A stretch of 12,144 nucleotides of DNA. Source: Gemmatimonadota bacterium. Lineage in GTDB: Bacteria > Latescibacterota > UBA2968 > UBA8231. The notes below the pieces were generated by a model. It searched no databases, had not been told where the DNA came from, and worked only from the letters and a program-made list of their open reading frames with translations. The position numbers and the translations under genes are program-made. How positions within the stretch are numbered: the first letter of the stretch is position 1; the number at the start of each line of letters is the position of its first letter. Of this stretch, positions 6,218-12,144 are shown piece by piece. The stretch is from assembly GCA_026706165.1 (NCBI GenBank), contig JAPOZF010000754.1, positions 1-12,144 of the forward strand, read 5' to 3'.

Positions 6218-8155
6218 ATGGAGAGGATTACGGCCAGCGTACCCGTCACCACCCCACCCTCATGGGCTGTCCAGCAGCGTCTCCTGCTGCAGACCATGGA
6301 AAGATCGGCGCTTCCCTTCTGGGACCGGTACGTGCGCGACGACGGCGAGCTGTACTGGGACGACAGTATCGGCGGCGTCAGCCCCGACGATTATGGTTTC
6401 GGCGGCAGCAGCCCCGACGATTTCTACGAGGCGTTCTTCAGCTGGCCCCTCGTCTACCTGATGGGGGGTGGCGGCCATCTGCTGGAAATGGCGCATCGCG
6501 GCTGGGAAGGGATCACGCGACAGCTCACCCGGTCCGGTACCGTGCACAAGGAGTACGCCCGGTGCGAAGACCAGTTCCACCAGTCGGAGAGCGACATCTT
6601 CTTCTACCACCTGTGCATGGCCGATCCGGCCAACGCCAGCCTCGCCATACGGGCGCGGCGCTTCGCCGGATTCTACCTGAACGAGGATCCCGAAGCGATC
6701 AACTACGATCGCGAGCACCGGATCATCCTGTCGCCGTTCAACGGCTCGGGTGGCGCTCGCCGGACACCGACTGACGCGCAGCCGCGCCCGTTTCGCGCGC
6801 GCGAGAACTACGGTCTGCCCACGTACGAACTACCCGACATCCAGAGCTGGAAGGACACGCAGGACGACGAAAACGCGAGGCGTGTGGGCGAAGCCGTTCA
6901 CGGACGCTGGTACAGAGGGGACGTGCCCGCCAACCTCGCGATCTCGAGTCTGGTCACGAACGCCTTCCTGCTCACCGGCGAGGAGAAGTATCGCGACTGG
7001 GTTGTCGAGTACACCGACGCATGGATCGAGAGGGCGCGGGCCAACGACGGGTTGATCCCCGACAACGTCGGTAACTCCGGGGAGGTGGGAGAATACATCG
7101 ACGGCAAGTGGCATGGCGGATTCTACGGCTGGACGCTCTATCACGGCTGGTACAACCTGCAGATGACGGTGACCGTCGCAGCCGCCAACGCCTATCTGCT
7201 GACGCGGGACAACCGCTACCTGGAATTTCCGCGGCGTCAGATGGACCGGATACTCGAGCTTGGGGAGATTCGCGATGTCCGGCGCGAGCACATGAGTCTG
7301 AGGCACCACTGGGTCGGCCAGTTCACGGCCATGGGCGAGCGCACGGAGACCTTGCTGGTGCCGTACCGTTACGGCGACGCCGGCTGGTTCGACTGGCAGC
7401 CCCCTTCACCCGTCTTCCTCGCAGCGCTTTGGAACCTGTCGATGGCTGACGAGGATTGGCAGCGCATCGAGCGCGTGCGTAAAGCCGAGGCCTACGACTG
7501 GAATTCCGTCGTCTCCTTCCGCAGCAAGGAGGACTCAATTCACGAACAACCCTGGCTGCGATTCCTGGCCGGCGCCAACCCGGACTATCCCGAATGCATC
7601 CTGCAGGCCAGCTACCAGCAGGTGGCCTGGCGCCTCGCCCTGGTTCGGGCCGAGACCGAAGTCGGCACCCTTCAGGACGTCCACCGCTGGCAGGACACGA
7701 ACCCGGTTTCGTCCGAGGCCCTCATCCAGCTGACCCTCGGCGCCCCGCAGCCGATCTACAACGGCGGCCTCCTCCACTGCCGGTTGCGCTACTTCGACCG
7801 TGGGGCCAGACGCCCGGGACTTCCCGGGGATGTCGCCGCCCTGGTCGAGAAGTTGGAGGCCGACCGCACCGTAGTCCGCCTCGTCAATCTCAACCCGCAA
7901 GAGGACCGTGAGCTGATCGTGCAGGCCGGTGGCTACGGAGAGCACCGGTTCACGGACGCGGAGTACGACGCGTTGACGAGCCCCTATCCGGGCCCCCCCA
8001 ACCGCTATGCGCCCGACCCCACCACGGCGGAGAGGCGCCGGGTTTCGGTGAACGGCAAGCACCTGCAGGTGGCGCTGCCGGCCGGGACAGAGATGATCCT
8101 CGAGCTGGGTACGCAGCGCTACGTGAACGAACCTGCCAGCGCCGGCCCTTTCTGA
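6218..8155 (+). CDS. Cytoplasmic protein, probable (alpha/alpha)-barrel glycan-active enzyme of unrecognised family (645 aa)
   Basis: The ATG at 6218 has AGGAG 3 nt upstream (6210-6214), the same short spacing as the preceding gene. There is no signal peptide. Residues about 15-505 are mostly helical, with repeated helix pairs rich in Trp, Tyr and His: FFSWPLVYLMGGGGHLLEMA (75-94), PANLAISSLVTNAFLLTGEEKYRDWV, GFYGWTLYHGWYNLQM (301-316) and TVAAANAYLLTRDNRYLEF. This is the look of six-hairpin (alpha/alpha) glycosidases, epimerases and polysaccharide lyases. A beta-rich C-terminal part (about 508-632) resembles the sandwich that often follows such barrels. Acidic and aromatic clusters (DDGELYWDD 41-49; SPDDY and SPDDF; HKEYARCEDQFHQSESD) may form the active site. 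The substrate and reaction cannot be assigned. Its position after genes for exported glycan-binding-type proteins fits intracellular processing of an imported sugar or oligosaccharide, which is inference. Confidence 0.82.
   Translation: MERITASVPVTTPPSWAVQQRLLLQTMERSALPFWDRYVRDDGELYWDDSIGGVSPDDYGFGGSSPDDFYEAFFSWPLVYLMGGGGHLLEMAHRGWEGITRQLTRSGTVHKEYARCEDQFHQSESDIFFYHLCMADPANASLAIRARRFAGFYLNEDPEAINYDREHRIILSPFNGSGGARRTPTDAQPRPFRARENYGLPTYELPDIQSWKDTQDDENARRVGEAVHGRWYRGDVPANLAISSLVTNAFLLTGEEKYRDWVVEYTDAWIERARANDGLIPDNVGNSGEVGEYIDGKWHGGFYGWTLYHGWYNLQMTVTVAAANAYLLTRDNRYLEFPRRQMDRILELGEIRDVRREHMSLRHHWVGQFTAMGERTETLLVPYRYGDAGWFDWQPPSPVFLAALWNLSMADEDWQRIERVRKAEAYDWNSVVSFRSKEDSIHEQPWLRFLAGANPDYPECILQASYQQVAWRLALVRAETEVGTLQDVHRWQDTNPVSSEALIQLTLGAPQPIYNGGLLHCRLRYFDRGARRPGLPGDVAALVEKLEADRTVVRLVNLNPQEDRELIVQAGGYGEHRFTDAEYDALTSPYPGPPNRYAPDPTTAERRRVSVNGKHLQVALPAGTEMILELGTQRYVNEPASAGPF
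6371..6422 (+). repeat. Two-copy 22-bp direct repeat, period 30 bp, inside the 645-aa gene
   Basis: Bases 6371-6392 and 6401-6422 match at 20 of 22 positions and both encode GG-x-SPDD followed by Tyr or Phe. The 30-bp period keeps the frame and duplicates ten residues near the N-terminus, in a conserved-looking acidic segment. Confidence 0.7.
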
Positions 8156-8620
8156 CTCGCACCCGCTGCTTCCTCTTCTCAACCAGCTCGATCCCGTAGT
8201 TGCCGGGGTCGGTGACGAAGGCCATCCGTCGCTCGTCCTTGAATTTCTCTCGCCAGCCGTCGGGCCGGATCTCCAGACCCTCTTCAAGCGGCGAATTCGA
8301 GCTGGCACTGCGGTGAGTGGCGAGGCGGGGCGGTTTGCGGTGGACGAGCGGAAAGACCGACCCCTCCCGGACAGGCCCGGATGGATGTATGGTCGGGCAG
8401 TGCCGCGACGGTCCGCATGGAGCCGCCGCATTCATGACATTTGGTCATCAATGGCGAACACTCGGGCCGGGAGTGTTGCCCAGGCCAGACGGTGGGCGCG
8501 TTGCTGTGGCAGGACGAGAGCTGCGGCAGTCCCGCACTCGCCCGCCCCACTCCCGGCAGCCGCGGATCGGAGAGGGTGACCCGCTCCTGGCGAAGATCTG
8601 TCGCCGGTTTTCCGTGGCTG
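8156..8620. other. Gene-poor stretch between convergent genes, with decayed coding remnants
   Basis: No intact gene with a believable start is visible on either strand. On the minus strand the left end (8166-8291) holds a glyoxalase-type fragment. Further right, a short minus-strand reading from ATG 8448 begins MTKCHECGGSMRT, zinc-ribbon-like, but it degrades at once and has no ribosome-binding site. The rest gives only low-complexity Arg/Pro/Ser-rich translations. The stretch looks like the scar of lost genes. Confidence 0.5.
8166..8291 (-). pseudogene. 3' fragment of a glyoxalase/VOC-superfamily gene
   Basis: Read on the minus strand, this segment encodes PLEEGLEIRPDGWREKF, then KDERRMAFVTDPGNYGIELV and EKRKQ. 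The run FVTDPGNYGIELVE is the usual closing strand of vicinal-oxygen-chelate proteins (glyoxalase I, bleomycin resistance, dioxygenases), where the Glu in IEL is a metal ligand. The upstream 80-100 residues of such a domain are absent. The frame then runs without a stop into the 3' end of the 645-aa gene on the other strand. Both ends are therefore broken and it is best read as a relic. About 40 residues support the call, so it is moderate. Confidence 0.5.
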
Positions 8621-9670
8621 CTAAACCCGAACGCGCTGCCAGGGACCGGGCTCTCGACCTCCGCGGCAGGTGTAGAGAGCGCGGTCCTCACAGGAGGCGA
8701 GGAGGCTGTCGAGGGTCATGCCGTTGCGGGTTGAACGGTGTCTGCCAAACGGCAACTGATGGATCCAGGGACCGGGACCGTCGCGGTCGGTGAGTATGCT
8801 TTTGGCGGCCGGAACTCCAAGGGGGCGCCGTTCGTCGAGGAGTTTCGCCATCCGCGGTCCGCGGTATGCGGTGTTAGAAGCGGAGCCGCGTTGGAGGCGC
8901 TGACGGGACGCTCGAATGGCCCCCTCACACATATAGTGATTGGCGCGGCTCAGCGCATCAGCTGACTGGTCGACGGTAGTGTAACCGGGCAGCCCCTCAA
9001 CCACGGCGATCGTCCCGTCGGTGTCACCGAGGAAGAAGATGAAACAGCCGGCGTGTCCGACAGAGTCGAGCCAGCGCAGGGCGGCGTTCACGGTTTTGCG
9101 GCGCAGGATCTCAGCGATGACGACATAGGTGGGCACTCCAACTTCGGGTTGGAGTCGCGGCATGAGCCCCGAGCTCGTCCACATGAGGGACATGCCGTGT
9201 TCGTTGATGCCGGCTCCTGCCCACAGGCCGGGAAAATGATACGTGAGGACGCGCGGACTGCCCTGGGGCGCCAGGCGCAGCAAGCCGGCCCAGGGATACA
9301 GCTGAGCTCCCCAGTCCCAGTTCATCGCCACGAGGGTCTTTCGACCTCGCGTTGCGCTGCCGGCAGCGGCGAAGGCTGTGCAGTGGGGCGTGTGATGGAT
9401 CTCCTCATGCAGGGCGAGGAGGCAGACCTGATCGAGGGTGAGCCCGGACCCGCCGGCAAGGCCCTTCATGAAGAGTGCCGAACGCCGCGCCGAGCGCTCC
9501 ACATGTTTCCAGCAACGGCGGGCATAGCTCAGATTTTCCGTCGACGGGGAGACTTCCTGGTAGTAGAAGCCGAGCATCTCCGTCGCCCAGCGCTCACCAT
9601 ACTGGCGGCCACACTGTGTTTCGGTGCCTCGGATGGTGTGCACCGGCAGTTTGTCGGGATTGCGGCTCAT
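8621..9670 (-). CDS. C45-family autoproteolytic acyltransferase/amidohydrolase (349 aa)
   Basis: The sequence matches the penicillin acyl-CoA:6-APA acyltransferase family (peptidase C45, Ntn-hydrolase fold), whose members self-cleave before a cysteine that becomes the nucleophile and then hydrolyse or transfer acyl groups on amides. Visible landmarks: N-terminal GTETQCGRQYGERWA, helical QVCLLALHEEI, the processing site HTPHCTAFAA with Cys97 as predicted nucleophile, MNWDW (116-120), GINEHGMSL (154-162), FLGDTDGTIAVVE, SRANHY (241-246) and the C-terminal segment TRNGMTLDSLLASCEDRALY. The residue before Cys97 is His, whereas the fungal enzyme has Gly. Length is normal for the family. The ATG at 9668-9670 has AGAGGT 4 nt upstream (plus-strand 9675-9680). 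No signal peptide is seen. The gene diverges from the Asp-box protein gene. The natural substrate is unknown. Confidence 0.88.
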   Translation of the reverse strand: MSRNPDKLPVHTIRGTETQCGRQYGERWATEMLGFYYQEVSPSTENLSYARRCWKHVERSARRSALFMKGLAGGSGLTLDQVCLLALHEEIHHTPHCTAFAAAGSATRGRKTLVAMNWDWGAQLYPWAGLLRLAPQGSPRVLTYHFPGLWAGAGINEHGMSLMWTSSGLMPRLQPEVGVPTYVVIAEILRRKTVNAALRWLDSVGHAGCFIFFLGDTDGTIAVVEGLPGYTTVDQSADALSRANHYMCEGAIRASRQRLQRGSASNTAYRGPRMAKLLDERRPLGVPAAKSILTDRDGPGPWIHQLPFGRHRSTRNGMTLDSLLASCEDRALYTCRGGREPGPWQRVRV

Positions 9671-9758
9671 GTTGACCTCTCTCCACTGCTACCGGCCTGG
9701 GTTGCCACCGCCAACCCCGCCCAGATCGTCTAGCCTCAAAAAACAAGGAGGAATTACA
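9671..9758. promoter_or_regulatory. Divergent intergenic region with a dyad
   Basis: These 88 nt must hold the control sites of both the C45 gene (left) and the Asp-box gene (right). At 9699-9717 there is a perfect inverted repeat GGGTTG/CAACCC with a 7-nt spacer, placed near the middle, as expected for an operator shared by divergent genes. TTGACC at 9672-9677 resembles a -35 box for the rightward gene, but no -10 is seen 16-18 nt on. The promoters are otherwise not identifiable. Confidence 0.35.
9745..9751 (+). promoter_or_regulatory. Strong Shine-Dalgarno that fixes the start of the Asp-box gene
   Basis: AAGGAGG lies 7 nt before ATG 9759 and is the strongest ribosome-binding site in the window. 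It rules out the earlier in-frame ATG at 9624, which lies inside the divergent C45 gene. Confidence 0.85.
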
Positions 9759-10910
9759 ATGACAACCATCCTCGCCCAGGATTTTACTACCGTTGTTCGT
9801 TCCTCGAACCCGCAAAACCTCTACACCGGCTCGCCGATGCTGACGAGATTATCCTCCGGCCGGATGATCGCAGGCTTCGAGTGGTTCCGCCCCTCGCCGG
9901 TCGCCACAAGCCTCCCCGGTCAGTTCAAGATCCTTGTGAGCGATGACCGTGGAGAAAGCTGGAGCGAAAAGGCAAGTCTGAGCATCATCTGGCCGTCGCT
10001 TTTCGTTCACGATGATTTCCTTTATGTGATAGGAAGCAGACCCAAATCGCGCGAGATCGTCATCTCGCGTTCGGGTGACGGGGGAGAGACCTTCACCCGG
10101 GAAAAGGTTTTGTACGAGGGACGTTTCCACAGCGCTCCGACCCCCGTTGTGATGAAAGACGGTTTTGTTTACAGCGCTTTCGAGACCTGTCCGACCGGCC
10201 ACCGCAGCGAGTGGAATTCTCTGGTAATAGCCGGCGACCAGTCGGGAGATCTGCTCGACCCTTCCGCCTGGAGGATGTCCAATCACCTGGACTTCCCCGG
10301 CGTTCCTCCTGCCCTTACCAGGGGCACTTACAAACCCAGCTTCGAGGACAAAATCGCTGAGGACAGCTGGCTTGAAGGAAACGTCATCGATGTTGGCGGT
10401 GAGATCCGCGTGATCCTGCGAACAATTATCGATGCCCACTCTACTGCAGGGCTGGCCGCGGTGTGTGGCCTGGAGGATGATGGCAAGCAGTTGAGTTACC
10501 GCTTCCTGCAGTTCTACCCGATGCCGGGAGCTCAATGCAAATTCTACATCGTTTATGATGATGCCAGCGGTCTCTTCTGGACGACGGTGACTCGACCTAC
10601 CAACACCTGGCAGGATAGAGAGCCTCTTAAAAAGATCGGATTCGCCGGGGCCCCGGGAAACGAGCGCCGCATCCTTATACTCATGTACAGTCTGGATGCC
10701 CTGAACTGGTTCGACGCCGGTTGTGTGGCGATGAGCCGTAGTCCGCTCGAATCCTTCAGTTATGCTTCACAATTAATAGATGGAGACGACCTGCTCGTGG
10801 TAGCGCGTACCTCGCAAGGGGGGAAGAACCAGCACGACACCAATCTGGTGACCCTTCATCGGGTGGCAGATTTCCGCACCCTCGCACTGGAGCTGAGGCC
10901 GGAGATATGA
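9759..10910 (+). CDS. Asp-box (BNR) sialidase-fold beta-propeller protein, cytoplasmic (383 aa)
   Basis: Two good Asp-boxes of the S-x-D-x-G-x-[ST]-[WF] type are visible: SDDRGESW (61-68) and SGDGGETF (105-112). A degenerate third, SLDALNW, is at 311-317. With the strand-rich sequence between them this is the six-bladed sialidase/neuraminidase fold. The N-terminal YTGSPMLTRLSSGRMIAGFE resembles the first blade, but the Phe-Arg-Ile-Pro motif carrying the first arginine of true sialidases is not evident, so sialidase activity should not be assumed. Asp-box propellers also occur in uncharacterised glycoside hydrolases and carbohydrate-binding proteins. No signal peptide is present. Local base composition seems less GC-rich than its neighbours (for example around 10770 and 10540), hinting at a separate origin. 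It faces the enolase-superfamily gene convergently. Confidence 0.85.
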   Translation: MTTILAQDFTTVVRSSNPQNLYTGSPMLTRLSSGRMIAGFEWFRPSPVATSLPGQFKILVSDDRGESWSEKASLSIIWPSLFVHDDFLYVIGSRPKSREIVISRSGDGGETFTREKVLYEGRFHSAPTPVVMKDGFVYSAFETCPTGHRSEWNSLVIAGDQSGDLLDPSAWRMSNHLDFPGVPPALTRGTYKPSFEDKIAEDSWLEGNVIDVGGEIRVILRTIIDAHSTAGLAAVCGLEDDGKQLSYRFLQFYPMPGAQCKFYIVYDDASGLFWTTVTRPTNTWQDREPLKKIGFAGAPGNERRILILMYSLDALNWFDAGCVAMSRSPLESFSYASQLIDGDDLLVVARTSQGGKNQHDTNLVTLHRVADFRTLALELRPEI

Positions 10911-11026
10911 ACCAAACCATGTCCACGTTCAGCGTGACAGGAGAATGCACGCGTCCTGGGCCGACATGAAGGTCCGGGTGAGAGCGGGGAGGGGATCAGC
11001 TGTCGGAAATCGACGATTCTTTTGCC

Positions 11027-12144
11027 TCAGTCGCCGGCCTCGAAGACGCCCTCCCTGTCGAGGCGCTCGTAAACCCGCCCGAATTCCTCTGAATCATCGT
11101 CCTCCCACAACTCCATTCGGATGCCTCGAACGGCACCCTCTTCACGCCCGGTCATCGCGGTTATGGCAGGTGTTGCCGAAGTGTACAGTTTCTGGCCGCC
11201 TGGCAGGTGTAGAATGCCGATGTTTCTCGACGACTCCGCCGAACCCTCTGAGCTTCCCGCCGCCAGTTCCGCCAGCTTCTCCTCGTCCACCTCGACGCCC
11301 AGGCCGGGCCCTTGCGGCACCGGGGAGCACCCCTCGGTAACGGGGATTCGCTCTCGCGTGACGTCGTCCTCGTACTGGTCATCCAGATGGATGGAGTGAC
11401 CTGTCGCGGTGGGCAACACAGCCGCGATATGCAGCGCGAACGCCTTGGCAAGCGTACCGCCGGTGAGCTGCAACAGGACCTGCGCGTTTGCGCGGGCGCA
11501 GGCAAAGCCGGATACGAGGGTATCGCCGACCGACACGCCGCTGAAGAGGTAGGTGTCGGCCACTCCGGCCGTCACTTCCTGGAGGCCGTCGTGCCCGGCC
11601 GCCACGTGGAAAATCAGGGGGATCGCGACCTTGTCCCGCAGCCTGCACCAGCTGTCCAGATCGCTTTTCGGCAGGGGATCCTCGATATGGCCTACGACCG
11701 GATGTGATTCCAGCTCTTTGATGAGGGGCAGTACTGTGGCCAGCGTCCGGTTGCCATTGAAGTCGTAGTGAATCTTGAAACCTCTCGGCGCCACTTCCCC
11801 GGCAGCGCGCGTCTGCTCCACCACATCGTGGAACGCCGCGGTGTGCATCTTGAAAACCCGATAGCCCTGCGCGGCGGCTCTCTCGATCTCGCTGGCGAAC
11901 TCGGCGGGCGATGACTGCGCCGTCCAGGCCGCAACCGACACGGCATCGCGCACCTTCTGTCCCATGAGCTTGTAGGCCGGCACTTCGAGGTATTTGCCCA
12001 TGAGGTCGTAGAGCGCTCCGCCCAGACCAGGGTCGAGAGTGTTGTTGATGAAATCAAAAGGGTCACGGCCGATGAGCGGCTCCACTGCTGCCGGAGATCT
12101 TTCCGTACGCGATCTGCTCTTTGGCGTCTTCGAGACGGCGAATC
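11027..12144 (-). CDS. Enolase-superfamily (mandelate racemase/muconate lactonizing-like) protein, 5' end outside window, apparent frameshift near the edge
   Basis: From a GTG at 12083-12085 down to the TGA at 11027-11029 the frame encodes 352 residues; numbering here is from that GTG. LIGRDPFDFIN (4-14) and LGGALYDLMGKYLEVPAYKLMG (21-42, given as two runs in the barrel entry) are typical MR/MLE text. The barrel has YRVFKMH (75-81), a beta-3 Asp in YDFNG (108), a beta-4 Glu in HIEDP (135), and the closing PGLGVEVDEEKL (260-271). These proteins abstract a proton next to a carboxylate, mostly in sugar-acid dehydration or epimerisation. Where family members have the third metal ligand Glu (end of beta-5) this one reads IPLIFHVAAGH, and the usual His/Asp dyad is not evident. 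A 75-residue extension (about 278-352) follows the barrel. The N-terminal capping domain is missing. Plausible capping-domain residues appear upstream in another frame, so GTG is probably not the true start. Confidence 0.82.
   Translation of the reverse strand, partial: FAVSKTPKSRSRTERSPAAVEPLIGRDPFDFINNTLDPGLGGALYDLMGKYLEVPAYKLMGQKVRDAVSVAAWTAQSSPAEFASEIERAAAQGYRVFKMHTAAFHDVVEQTRAAGEVAPRGFKIHYDFNGNRTLATVLPLIKELESHPVVGHIEDPLPKSDLDSWCRLRDKVAIPLIFHVAAGHDGLQEVTAGVADTYLFSGVSVGDTLVSGFACARANAQVLLQLTGGTLAKAFALHIAAVLPTATGHSIHLDDQYEDDVTRERIPVTEGCSPVPQGPGLGVEVDEEKLAELAAGSSEGSAESSRNIGILHLPGGQKLYTSATPAITAMTGREEGAVRGIRMELWEDDDSEEFGRVYERLDREGVFEAGD
12080..12110 (-). other. Apparent frameshift in the enolase-superfamily gene
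   Basis: Upstream of VEPLIGRDPF, the main frame reads FAVSKTPKSRSRTERSPAA, a Ser/Arg/Thr-rich off-frame look. The neighbouring minus-strand frame from 12143 reads IRRLEDAKEQIAYGKISG, a helix-like sequence fitting the region before LIGRDPF in this family, and then stops soon after in GAAHRP. Removing one base between about 12085 and 12105 would join the two. It could be a real mutation or an assembly error. Confidence 0.45.

Noticed and set aside
8284..8448. Short minus-strand frame starting MTKCHECGGSMRT, resembling YgiT/MqsA-type zinc ribbons
   Set aside because: Only one CxxC pair is present, the following sequence is Pro/Arg-rich with no second CxxC, and no ribosome-binding site precedes it.
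9053..9733. 226-codon open frame on the plus strand
   Set aside because: It is a shadow of the C45 gene, whose catalytic and structural motifs lie on the minus strand.
10911..11026. Terminator between the convergent Asp-box and enolase-superfamily genes
   Set aside because: Only weak dyads are present (CACG/CGTG at 10924-10936; AATCG-A-CGATT with an impossible 1-nt loop), none followed by a T-tract in the right place.
10945..11340. 131-codon open frame on the plus strand overlapping the enolase-superfamily gene
   Set aside because: Arg/Pro-rich shadow translation with no motif, opposite a well-recognised gene.

Overview
The window is GC-rich (low sixties percent by eye) bacterial DNA and looks like an accessory region of an uncultured, carbohydrate-scavenging, diderm bacterium. 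Long secreted proteins with discoidin-like domains and FlgD/CHU_C-type C-terminal tails, next to orphan glycan-active and sugar-acid-type enzymes, recall the FCB-type and environmental lineages (Latescibacterota, Poribacteria, Gemmatimonadota and similar). That placement is an inference from gene style, not from a marker gene. No tRNA, rRNA, CRISPR array or insertion sequence was seen.

Layout. (1) 2-5936, plus strand: an envelope block. It holds the 3' end of a large predicted outer-membrane beta-barrel protein with an EF-hand-like calcium loop, then two adjacent genes for paralogous secreted proteins (684 and 908 aa). Both have F5/8C-like carbohydrate-binding domains, a shared middle region and the same C-terminal FlgD/CHU_C-like tail. 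The 83-nt gap before the pair carries a T7 tract, G-tracts, an extended -10 promoter candidate and a hairpin covering the Shine-Dalgarno sequence. The two genes are 6 nt apart and probably translationally coupled; a bulged hairpin follows the second. (2) 6218-8155, plus strand: a 645-aa cytoplasmic protein, probably an (alpha/alpha)-barrel glycan-active enzyme of no family I recognise. (3) 8156-8620: a gene-poor stretch with a decayed 3' fragment of a glyoxalase/VOC-type gene on the minus strand. (4) 8621-9670, minus: a C45-family autoproteolytic acyltransferase/amidohydrolase, divergent from (5) 9759-10910, plus: a cytoplasmic Asp-box (BNR, sialidase-fold) beta-propeller. The 88-nt gap between them holds a dyad. 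(6) 11027 to the right edge, minus: a mandelate racemase/muconate lactonizing (enolase superfamily) protein with altered active-site positions, a C-terminal extension and an apparent frameshift close to the edge.

How the genes may work together (inference). The envelope block could bind or display on extracellular glycans. The cytoplasmic alpha-barrel enzyme, the propeller protein and the enolase-superfamily protein fit breakdown of imported glycans and sugar acids. The C45 enzyme would act on acyl-amide bonds. Only the two secreted paralogues form a clear operon; the other genes change strand repeatedly and may be independent accessory genes.
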